DNA of 64,000 nt from Fibrobacterota bacterium. Lineage in GTDB: Bacteria > Fibrobacterota > Fibrobacteria > UBA11236. The translations under genes and the position numbers were made by a program. Positions within the stretch are counted from its first letter, which is position 1. Each line of letters starts with the position of its first letter. A model generated the notes under the pieces. The model saw only the letters and a list, made by a program, of their open reading frames with translations, made no database searches and was not told the origin of the DNA. The stretch spans positions 1 through 64,000 of the forward strand of contig CANKII010000004.1 of assembly GCA_947482115.1 (NCBI GenBank), in the 5' to 3' direction. Below, one piece after another: positions 10,369-17,365 of the stretch.

Positions 10369-10375
10369 TTCATTC

Positions 10376-11986
10376 GTGACTCTTTTTGCACGCTTCATGC
10401 CTGCAGCCGCAGTTGCAGCCGTTCTTTATTCCGGAGCGTTCGGACAATCCACCACGGCTTCCGATCCATTGGTGTCCAAAAGCATTCCGAAAATCTTTGC
10501 GGTGGCCGATCAGTTCTTCGCCTTTGACGAATTCGGAAAATCCTTCAGCCGTCTCGATCTTTTTTCCGTGCCGCCCCGTATTAAAAATGGAACATGGCCG
10601 TGGCCCGGCAGCGCAGCGGACGGCGTAACATGGAAAAATTCCCTGTTGTTGCGATCCGACTCCACTGCCGATTCCGCTCGCGTGTCTCGCATCGCCAGCC
10701 TGCTCTACGACGGTACCTTCAAAAGCAACAGCGGTAAACTCCGGAATGACAGTCTAATTCTGCCGCTGGGCGATGCCGGTTCGGTGGCCCGCGGGTCAGG
10801 ATTGACTGCAATGGCAGTCTGGCACGATACGCTCATTTTAGGATTCGGAAAACTCGGACTGACTTATGCGCACCTCGCGCCCGATACCGGAGACGCGCTT
10901 TTCAGGAACGACTCCATCGCCTTTTCATCCATCCCTTCCAGCGGGAATCTCACCGCAAACCTTATCACCCCATGCGTTTGGAATCAAAAATGTCGTGCGG
11001 ACACGATTCATATTCCGGTTGGCGGACTGGATTCCATCCTCGCCTTGACCGTGGATTCTTCGGCTTCCGACAGCATCTGGTTGCTGGTGGCCACGAAATC
11101 CGGTTTGCGACGCGGGTTACTGGGTGGAACAAACTTTCCGCGTGTCGCGGGAATTTCGGATTCGGATATCGTGCAAAATTTTCTGTCTTCGCCGGATCAC
11201 ACCTTGCTCTGGGCCTTTACGGACACGCACTTCTTTTTCAGTCATGACCATGGCCGCAGCTTCAAGATTCCCGACACCATCTCCGGAATCACAACCACGC
11301 CCTCCCTGCTCAAGGGATACGCTCCTCCGGGACCGCAGGCCGTTGCGTGGGGCGATACCACCTTCGTGAACTTCAACCTCCCCGATCGGCCGGGCTTGGT
11401 TTTGTTCAAGAAGGACTCCCTGCAAAAAGTCAATCCCGGCGCCGGAGAAATTTCCGATGTCCTGCTGGATGCTGCAGACAGCCTGAATATCACCCATACC
11501 GAAGGCTCTCTCACCCGGCTTGCCATCGCCCGTTTAAACACGGGTGAAGCCGTTCTTGCCGTCGGCTCCACAGTCAAGGGCATTTTCTATAAGCGACTGG
11601 ACGGCGCAGGCACAACCTTCGCGAATTTGAATCTCCTCCGCAAAGTGAAAGGGTCCCTGAACGAAATCATCACCTTCCCCACTTTGTTCGGCAGTGAAAT
11701 GGCGGATGGGGTTCCCAAGCCCGTGCATCTGGGATACCGCCTCGCCAAGGACGGCAAAGTAACCATTACAGTGTTCAACTATGCCATGGAAAAAGTGCGC
11801 ACCGTGGTACGCGATGCTCCGCGCAGAGGCGGCATAGCGCGCAGTGAAAACCCGGCGGAAGACAAATGGGATGGCACCGATGCCAGCGGACGCTACGTCT
11901 CCGTAGGTGTCTATTACATCTTGGTGGAAAGCGACAAAGGGGAACGCGGTTTCGGCAAGGCAATTTCGGTGTGGGGTCGCAAATGA
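10376..11986 (+). CDS. Secreted protein with propeller-like body and FlgD-type Ig C-terminus
   Basis: The likely start is GTG at 10376, 7 bases after yajQ, because it gives a signal peptide (VTLFARFMPAAAVAAVLYSG, then AFG); ATG at 10397 is the alternative. About 536 residues follow. The body is rich in short strand repeats, and SPDHTLLWAFTD and FFFSHDHGRSFK resemble BNR/sialidase-type propeller turns. The last 90 residues (HLGYRLAKDGKVTITVFNYA, WDGTDASGRYVSVGVYYILV) form a FlgD Ig-like module, often found at the C-terminus of proteins handled by type IX-like or related exporters in FCB bacteria. Its stop overlaps the next start (ATGA), so it is coupled to the PorV-like gene. Function unknown; a surface or secreted protein exported with the two following membrane proteins is a reasonable inference. 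Confidence 0.75.
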   Translation: MTLFARFMPAAAVAAVLYSGAFGQSTTASDPLVSKSIPKIFAVADQFFAFDEFGKSFSRLDLFSVPPRIKNGTWPWPGSAADGVTWKNSLLLRSDSTADSARVSRIASLLYDGTFKSNSGKLRNDSLILPLGDAGSVARGSGLTAMAVWHDTLILGFGKLGLTYAHLAPDTGDALFRNDSIAFSSIPSSGNLTANLITPCVWNQKCRADTIHIPVGGLDSILALTVDSSASDSIWLLVATKSGLRRGLLGGTNFPRVAGISDSDIVQNFLSSPDHTLLWAFTDTHFFFSHDHGRSFKIPDTISGITTTPSLLKGYAPPGPQAVAWGDTTFVNFNLPDRPGLVLFKKDSLQKVNPGAGEISDVLLDAADSLNITHTEGSLTRLAIARLNTGEAVLAVGSTVKGIFYKRLDGAGTTFANLNLLRKVKGSLNEIITFPTLFGSEMADGVPKPVHLGYRLAKDGKVTITVFNYAMEKVRTVVRDAPRRGGIARSENPAEDKWDGTDASGRYVSVGVYYILVESDKGERGFGKAISVWGRK

Positions 11987-13053
11987 AGTTCACACCCCAT
12001 CCCCCAACCCCTTCCCCTCTTGAGGGGAAGGGGAGTAAGACACCATCCTTACTCTTCTTCCCTCTTTTCTCGTTCTTTTTTTTCCTTACATCTTCTTTTG
12101 CCACTGACAGTGAAATTCTGGCCGGGCATGAAGGCTGGCTGGATCGTATGGGCGCCGGAGTTGTGGAATTGGGGCGCGGCAATACGGGAACTGCTTTTCT
12201 GGAAGCAACACCTGCAGCGTATTGGAATCCTGCCCTGCTGCCCTTTCAACGCAAACCCCAAGTCGCAATGGGAGCTGAAATACGCAGTCTGGATCGCAAC
12301 GGAAGTTATCTCTCCTTTCAGGAGCGCCTCACGGGAAATCTGGGAGTCGGACTCGGCATATTGAACCGTGGAGACTTCAACGTTCCCGCCTACGACGGCA
12401 ACGAGAATTACATCGGCACGGCAAGGCCGCAGGCTTTCGCTTCGTATCTCGGTGTGGGTTTGCGCACTTCCAGAAACAACGCCTTCGGTGCCACGGTATT
12501 ATGGTATGCGGGAAATCTGGATCTGGGCGGGGGTTACGGCGATCTGAATTTTGTGGGCGGATTGAATCTCGGCTGGTACCATCGTTTTCCCGATTCCATC
12601 AGCGCAGCCGTGGTCATTCGCAACCTCGGCATCAATGAACATCTTTCGGCGGAATTCGAACAAACGGTTTTCAGCGATCAAACCCAATCCGGATTTCAAA
12701 GCACCCAGACGGATTTTTTTCCGAAAACCATCATCGTGGCGGGAGAATGGCGAAAGAGTCTGTTTCATTTTCCCTGGATTTTTGCGGGTGAAGTTCTGGA
12801 CTATCAGTTGAAAAATCAAATCTTCGCCTCCAATCCCGCCTCCCACACACAGGCGGTTCGGGTGGGAGTGGATTGTGAACTGGCGACGCGTACGCATTTG
12901 CGAACCGGTGTGGATCGCGGAGATATCACCTTTGGTCTCGGCTATACCTTTCTGTGGAACCGTCGCCCCATTCAATTCGATTACGCCCTGCTCCTTGAGC
13001 GCGGCTGGATGACTTTCAATCCGTACGCCATTGGATTAAAGACTGTATTCTAA
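11983..13053 (+). CDS. PorV/PorQ-like outer-membrane protein, first paralogue
   Basis: 356 residues, started at the ATG that overlaps the upstream stop; no other ATG, GTG or TTG precedes the mature part in frame. The signal peptide is chimeric: residues 3-17 (FTPHPPTPSPLEGKG) are encoded by a dispersed palindromic repeat, followed by a very hydrophobic FFPLFSFFFFLTSSFA core. The mature part has the PorV/PorQ hallmark GRGNTGTAFLEATPAAYWNP (N-terminal G-N-A-x-NPA region) and then alternating beta strands to a C-terminal aromatic strand (YAIGLKTVF), as in an outer-membrane barrel. PorV-like proteins assist type IX secretion or act as FadL-like channels; which applies here cannot be told. It sits between a FlgD-Ig protein and a second paralogue. 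Confidence 0.75.
   Translation: MKFTPHPPTPSPLEGKGSKTPSLLFFPLFSFFFFLTSSFATDSEILAGHEGWLDRMGAGVVELGRGNTGTAFLEATPAAYWNPALLPFQRKPQVAMGAEIRSLDRNGSYLSFQERLTGNLGVGLGILNRGDFNVPAYDGNENYIGTARPQAFASYLGVGLRTSRNNAFGATVLWYAGNLDLGGGYGDLNFVGGLNLGWYHRFPDSISAAVVIRNLGINEHLSAEFEQTVFSDQTQSGFQSTQTDFFPKTIIVAGEWRKSLFHFPWIFAGEVLDYQLKNQIFASNPASHTQAVRVGVDCELATRTHLRTGVDRGDITFGLGYTFLWNRRPIQFDYALLLERGWMTFNPYAIGLKTVF
11991..12044. repeat. Palindromic repeat inside the PorV-like signal peptide
   Basis: The core CCCCTTCCCCTC-TT-GAGGGGAAGGGG at 12008-12033 is a perfect 12-bp inverted repeat. It is preceded by the CACCCCATCCCCCAA flank shared with the elements at 28101-28146 and 32760-32881. It begins 6 bases after the ATG and is read in frame as PHPPTPSPLEGKG. 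Confidence 0.9.
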
Positions 13054-13096
13054 AGAACTTCATCCCGTACCCTGCACTTTCATACATTATCCCGCG

Positions 13097-14008
13097 ATGC
13101 GCTTCCGCCTTTTAACCGCCGTTTTGACCATCCTGATCGGAATTGCGCCAGCTTTCGCCCTGACCCTCGATGGACAGGAAGGTGATGCCAGTTTTGGATT
13201 TCTGAAATTTTCGCTTTCCCCGCGATCCATTGCGCTCGGCGGTGCGGGCATGGCCTTGGTGGATGGCGTAGCCGACGTGGACCTCAATCCAGCAGCGGCA
13301 GCCCGCGACTCGGGGGGCATCGCATTGGGACAAGGGTACCTTCCTTTCGGATCCAAGGCTAATTACGTCTCATGGAATATTCCGTGGAAGGATCAACGCA
13401 TCACCGTGCAGGCTCGTTATTTGGGTGAGGAGAACATTCCCGGCTGGAGTGATTTGCCTTTCCGTTCCACGGCGGCCTACGGTGCCCATACTCTCAAGTT
13501 GCAGGCCGGCACGGCGGGAAATGTGCTGGGTTTTGCATATGGCGTGAGCGCAGCTTACGCCCAAAACAATATCGCCGATGTCACCTACGAAACAGGACTT
13601 TTAAACGCGGGACTGTGGCATGAACTTCCGGCCGGTTTCTCCACAGGGTTCTCCGTGTTAAATGCCGACTTCTGGACCACGAATGGACGGGACGGAAGCA
13701 AGATCATTCCACCCACGGCGGTTCAGGCGGGTCTGGCTTATACGCGCAACATTCCGGGTCACACCCGTTTATCCCTCGCAGTGGATGCCCGCAAGCGCAA
13801 CGATGAAAAACTTGCCATTCCGGTGGGAGTGGAAGCCTGCTGGCAGAATCTTTTGTCGGTTCGCGCGGGATATCCGTTTCAGGAACCCGAAGCATCCCCC
13901 GCTTTTGGATTGGGCCTGCACTGGTCGCGTTATGGTTTTGATTACGAGTATCAGGGAAATGCAGAGCTTTCCGGCGCGCATTTCTGGGCGTTGGAAGTCA
14001 GTTACTAG
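13097..14008 (+). CDS. PorV/PorQ-like outer-membrane protein, second paralogue
   Basis: 303 residues with a clear signal peptide (MRFRLLTAVLTILIGIAPAF, then A). The mature N-terminus carries the family signature FGFLKFSLSPRSIALGGAGM and DVDLNPAAAA, where the conserved NPA lines the plug region in PorV-type proteins. The rest is amphipathic strands ending in FWALEVSY, an outer-membrane C-terminal strand with a terminal aromatic. It follows its paralogue after 43 bases in the same direction, and the two probably share a transcript. Its last 11 bases overlap the 3' end of the convergent gene at 13998. The role is probably outer-membrane export or transport together with the upstream secreted protein; the cargo is unknown. 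Confidence 0.75.
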   Translation: MRFRLLTAVLTILIGIAPAFALTLDGQEGDASFGFLKFSLSPRSIALGGAGMALVDGVADVDLNPAAAARDSGGIALGQGYLPFGSKANYVSWNIPWKDQRITVQARYLGEENIPGWSDLPFRSTAAYGAHTLKLQAGTAGNVLGFAYGVSAAYAQNNIADVTYETGLLNAGLWHELPAGFSTGFSVLNADFWTTNGRDGSKIIPPTAVQAGLAYTRNIPGHTRLSLAVDARKRNDEKLAIPVGVEACWQNLLSVRAGYPFQEPEASPAFGLGLHWSRYGFDYEYQGNAELSGAHFWALEVSY

Positions 14009-14726
14009 ACCCGCGCTTCGACTCGTCGTATTTCCTGTTCAGCACCGATTCCTGCACCCATATCTGGCGGCCGTCACAAACGATGGCGAGCTTGATGGTG
14101 CAACGCTGCTGGTTCCACACGGCATATTCAAACGCCATCCCCTTTTCATCCGGCAGGGCAATATTGGTTTTCTTGCTTATCGGTTTCCCGTATTTGGCTT
14201 CCATGAATTGATCCAGCTCTTCCAAATCGCCGCGCACCCCGTCGTCTCCAATGCCTCGAAATAGGGCGTAAATGATGTAGCCCTTGAATAATTCACCCGG
14301 CGTAAAATAAAGCGTGGCCAGGTATTTTTTTTCACGGATGATGATGTCTTCCGACATTTCCAGATTCGCGCGCGCGGCGTCGTAATTCTTGTACATCCCC
14401 CTTTTTTCATTCAGGGATATGTTCAGGGAATCGATCACGGTTCCGAGTGTTCGAATCAAACAGCATTCATAGGTGGTGCGTTCATAGTGGTGAATCCCGC
14501 GGGCCCAGCAATCCTTGACCGTCGTGTCGCGATTGTTGACGCAGGGAGTGGTGGCGATCATGGATCGAATCACAGCTCCCTGACTCGCGGTATCCGGAAG
14601 TTTTCCGAACAAATCTTCGAACGCCTCCGTCAAGGTTGCGCCAAAGCTGATCATCTTGTAGCGGATTTCAAAGGAATGGCCTTGCGCGGCGAATAGCAGG
14701 ATGAAAAAAAGAAGGGCTTTTTTCAT
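13998..14726 (-). CDS. Unknown exported protein
   Basis: 242 residues, starting MKKALLFFILLFAAQGHS, a good signal peptide. I do not recognise the family. The mature part has cysteines at CVN, DCWARG, ECCLIR, RCTIKL and VCDGRQ that could form disulfides. It has a helical middle (residues about 100-150, MYKNYDAARANLEMSEDIII) and a charged, poorly ordered end (NRKYDESKRGSSN). It is convergent with, and overlaps by 11 bases, the PorV-like gene. No operon partner is evident; the upstream 70 bases probably contain its promoter. Confidence 0.6.
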   Translation of the reverse strand: MKKALLFFILLFAAQGHSFEIRYKMISFGATLTEAFEDLFGKLPDTASQGAVIRSMIATTPCVNNRDTTVKDCWARGIHHYERTTYECCLIRTLGTVIDSLNISLNEKRGMYKNYDAARANLEMSEDIIIREKKYLATLYFTPGELFKGYIIYALFRGIGDDGVRGDLEELDQFMEAKYGKPISKKTNIALPDEKGMAFEYAVWNQQRCTIKLAIVCDGRQIWVQESVLNRKYDESKRGSSN

Positions 14727-14793
14727 TTTCCGACTCCGAACTTTTTAAAAGGCAAAACGACGATGATGTTCAAATGTAGCATGTCCCGCCTCG

Positions 14794-14901
14794 TCACCTT
14801 CCCACAACTCCCATCCACAAAGCCAGCATTCCACGCAGCATCATCCATTTCAAATATCGCTGGCATCGAGCGTAATCCGGGCCGCCGAATCCGTGTTTCA
14901 T
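14794..14901 (-). pseudogene. 3' remnant of a UbiA prenyltransferase gene
   Basis: Read on the minus strand from ATG at 14901, 35 codons end at TGA and contain YARCQRYLKWMMLRGMLALW followed by MGVVGR. This aligns without gaps to the C-terminus of the intact prenyltransferase at 16495-17334 (YGKCQRYLKWIMLGGMIALW then VGVMGK). Many of the DNA differences are synonymous, so it is a diverged homologue, not a fresh copy. It starts 6 bases after the stop of the propeller gene, which therefore lies between the full gene and this remnant. Confidence 0.75.
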
Positions 14902-14907
14902 AATTGA

Positions 14908-16425
14908 TTAAGGCTGAATCTTCACCGTTTTGTGAAACCCGTCCGCCTTAAAATCCAGCAGATAAGCATTCGCTTGTGTTTCTTTGGGCAACAATTGCGA
15001 ATAATCTCCTGCCGATCGGACTTCATCCAATAATGTTTTCACCACAGCGCCTTTGGAGTCGTACAGGCGGATGATCACATGCGCTTGCGTGAGAAGATTG
15101 AAGCGCAGGGTTTGATTGTTTTCGAGATTCAAACGCTGAACATCAAAGTTGTTTGAAGAAGATAAGATGGGAACTCCGGAGCGAGTCCATACCCACGCGG
15201 CCCCTGCGCCGGAGTTGTCAACGGGTCCCCCCACCAAGGTGGTATTGCCGTCAGCAGAAAGGGAGACGGACGCGCCTTGGCGTACTCCGTTATCGCCATT
15301 AACTGCCCCGGTTCCGACCAGCTTGCTCCCTTGCTGTGTCCACACTCCCCCGGAGCGAGTCCACGCCCACACAGCCCCTGCCTGGGAGTTGTCAGCCCAA
15401 CCCCCCACAACGGCGGTATTGCCGTCCGCTGAAAGCGAGACGGATCCGCCCTGTAGTGCCATCCCAACGGGCGTAGCCCCAGTTCCCACCAGCTTGCCCC
15501 CTTGCTGTGTCCACACTCCCCCGGAGCGAGTAAAGACCCACACAGCCCCTGCGAAGGTGTTGTCCTCGTACCCCCCCAACACAGCGGTATTGCCGTCCGC
15601 AGAGAGGGAAACGGAATAGCCTTGTTGTGCCCCCCCAACTGCCCCAGTTCCCACCAGCTTGCTCCCTTGCTGTGTCCACACTCCCCCGGAGCGAGTAAAG
15701 ACCCACACAGCCCCTACGTTGTAGTTGTCATAGGCCCCCCCCACCACGGCGGTATTGCCATCCGCAGAAAGCGAGACGGAATGGCCTTGTCCTACCCCCC
15801 CCGATATAGCCCCAGTTCCCACCAGCTTGTTCCCTTGCTGTGTCCACGCTCCCCCGGAGCGAGTAAAGATCCACACGGCTCCTGCGCCAGAGTTATCACC
15901 GTCCCCCCCCAACACGACGGTATTGCCATCCGCAGAAAGCGAGACGGACCTGCCTTGGTATGCCGTCCCCCCAACGGCCCCATTTCCCACCAGCTTGTTC
16001 CCTTGTTGTGTCCACACTCCCCCGGAGCGAGTAAAGACCCACACAGCCCCTACGTTGTAGTTGTCATAGGCCCCCCCCACCACGGCGGTATTGCCATCCG
16101 CAGAAAGCGAGACGGAATGGCCTTGTCCTATCCCCCCCGATATAGCCCCAGTTCCCACCAGCTTGTTTCCTTGCTGTGTCCACACTCCCCCGGTGCGAGT
16201 ATAGACCCACACTGCTCCTGCGACAGAGTTGTCACCGTAACCCCCCACCACGGCGGTATTGCCGTTCGAAGAAAGGGAGACGGACGCGCCTTGGTTTGCC
16301 GTCCCTACGGCCCCTGTTCCCACCAGCCTGCTTCCTTGCTGCGTAAATTGTGCATGGATCCACACGGGAATGATGAAATAAAACAGAACCGTGAGAACCA
16401 GATTTACTTTCGATAAGGATTTCAT
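14908..16425 (-). CDS. Secreted seven-bladed FG-GAP propeller protein
   Basis: The start is placed at ATG 16425 because AAAGGA lies about 8 bases upstream; the ATG at 16434 falls inside that ribosome site. Residues 1-26 are a signal peptide (MKSLSKVNLVLTVLFYFIIP). Seven repeats of about 56 residues follow, pattern SVSLSADGNTAVVGG then GAVWVFTRSGGVWTQQ, as in FG-GAP_2; seven repeats suggest a seven-bladed propeller. Blades 2 and 4 are nearly identical, also in DNA. The last 75 residues (LRFNLLTQAHVIIRLYDSKG, GDYSQLL, AYLLDFKADGFHKTVKIQP) look like a C-terminal sorting or anchoring module of the FCB type. Many GGG GGG codon pairs create G7-G8 tracts. It is probably a surface or secreted binding protein; the ligand is unknown. 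Confidence 0.8.
   Translation of the reverse strand: MKSLSKVNLVLTVLFYFIIPVWIHAQFTQQGSRLVGTGAVGTANQGASVSLSSNGNTAVVGGYGDNSVAGAVWVYTRTGGVWTQQGNKLVGTGAISGGIGQGHSVSLSADGNTAVVGGAYDNYNVGAVWVFTRSGGVWTQQGNKLVGNGAVGGTAYQGRSVSLSADGNTVVLGGDGDNSGAGAVWIFTRSGGAWTQQGNKLVGTGAISGGVGQGHSVSLSADGNTAVVGGAYDNYNVGAVWVFTRSGGVWTQQGSKLVGTGAVGGAQQGYSVSLSADGNTAVLGGYEDNTFAGAVWVFTRSGGVWTQQGGKLVGTGATPVGMALQGGSVSLSADGNTAVVGGWADNSQAGAVWAWTRSGGVWTQQGSKLVGTGAVNGDNGVRQGASVSLSADGNTTLVGGPVDNSGAGAAWVWTRSGVPILSSSNNFDVQRLNLENNQTLRFNLLTQAHVIIRLYDSKGAVVKTLLDEVRSAGDYSQLLPKETQANAYLLDFKADGFHKTVKIQP
15165..16344 (-). repeat. Seven tandem 56-codon repeats with poly-G tracts
   Basis: These are the in-frame blades of the FG-GAP gene. Plus-strand runs of 7-8 C (for example near 15735, 15797, 15904, 16072 and 16132) encode the Gly-Gly of VVGG and of the inter-blade loop. 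Blades 2 and 4 match almost base for base, which suggests recent intragenic copying or gene conversion. Confidence 0.8.
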
Positions 16426-16494
16426 GAAAACCATCCTTTGTAGAACCTGCGGAAAAGGATAAGCTAAACGGTGGAAGTCATTTCCAAACGCTGT

Positions 16495-17334
16495 TTACTT
16501 CCCCATCACTCCCACCCATAACGCGATCATCCCGCCCAACATTATCCATTTCAAATAACGCTGGCATTTCCCATAATTCGCACCGGATTTCGCCAGTTCC
16601 ACCAGCAACACAATTAAAAAAGGTCCGGCGAGAACCAGCGACAAGATCGCATAATGCCAGTCATATCCAAAATAAATTAGAGGCATTGGAAGCATGGCCA
16701 GCAGCAGCACGACCAGCGTGAAGACCAGTTTTCGTGTAGCAGAAATTCCAAAGACCAATGGCAAGGTTCGAAGTTTTGCCGCACGATCACCCTCAACATC
16801 CTCAATATCCTTCACGACCTCTCGCGCGAAAGTCGCCAGAAATGCAAAGACAAACGCCGGAAGCGTGAAACGAATTGCGGATGGAAATTCAGGGAAGTAA
16901 ATCGCAAGCGCACACAGTAAAGCCACCGTCAGATTTCCAATCAGCGGAAGTCCTTTGAGTTTGCGGTTGTAGACCAATAACAATACAGCCATAAACAGTG
17001 CCAATGCGCCATGCCAAGGCGATGCGCACCATGCAGCTACAACAGCTAATGTGTAGAGTAAAAATGCAACGATGCGAACTTGAGAACTCTTCAACAATCC
17101 CGCAGCCAAAGGGCGACCCGGACGATTGACTCGATCTGTTTTGAGATCGCAAAGGTCATTATCCGCGTTTCCGGCAAAAGTCAGCAATGCCATGGAAACA
17201 CAACCCCACACTGCCAAAATCGCATGCGGCCGCACAGCGCCCATGCTGATCCATCCCAGCCACACACCCAAACCCGCAATAACGGCGTTTAAAGGGCGAA
17301 ACAGCCGGAACCATGCGGCGATAGTGCGATTCAT
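16495..17334 (-). CDS. UbiA-family prenyltransferase, first copy
   Basis: 279 residues, polytopic, with about eight hydrophobic segments. The first Asp-rich motif reads NADNDLCDLKTDRVNRPGRP and the second REVVKDIEDVEGDRAAKLRT, the two Mg-diphosphate sites of UbiA enzymes. The strong VNRPGRPL and KDIEDVEGD wording is close to geranylgeranylglyceryl-phosphate and related geranylgeranyl transferases, but quinone or (bacterio)chlorophyll substrates are not excluded. It acts in the inner membrane. The gene is divergent from the ABC-F gene with a very short spacer (31 bases). The FG-GAP gene lies downstream and a diverged second copy of this gene's 3' end lies beyond it. Another UbiA gene is at 36115. 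Confidence 0.82.
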   Translation of the reverse strand: MNRTIAAWFRLFRPLNAVIAGLGVWLGWISMGAVRPHAILAVWGCVSMALLTFAGNADNDLCDLKTDRVNRPGRPLAAGLLKSSQVRIVAFLLYTLAVVAAWCASPWHGALALFMAVLLLVYNRKLKGLPLIGNLTVALLCALAIYFPEFPSAIRFTLPAFVFAFLATFAREVVKDIEDVEGDRAAKLRTLPLVFGISATRKLVFTLVVLLLAMLPMPLIYFGYDWHYAILSLVLAGPFLIVLLVELAKSGANYGKCQRYLKWIMLGGMIALWVGVMGK

Positions 17335-17365
17335 GATGTGGAATGGTAACTACCTTTTCGCCCCC

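Noticed and set aside
10376-14008. Calling the cluster part of a type IX secretion system.
   Set aside because: PorV/PorQ-like proteins and a FlgD-Ig domain are compatible, but no core component (SprA, PorK/L/M/N, PorU) is in the window.
15165-16344. Regularly spaced near-identical repeats that could look like a CRISPR array.
   Set aside because: The units are about 168 bases, in frame, and encode FG-GAP blades; there are no short repeats with unique spacers and no cas genes.
17126-17365. An N-terminal extension of the ABC-F gene by 80 codons.
   Set aside because: It overlaps the divergent prenyltransferase start and lacks similarity; MIEARNVSLAFGD at 17366 is the family start.
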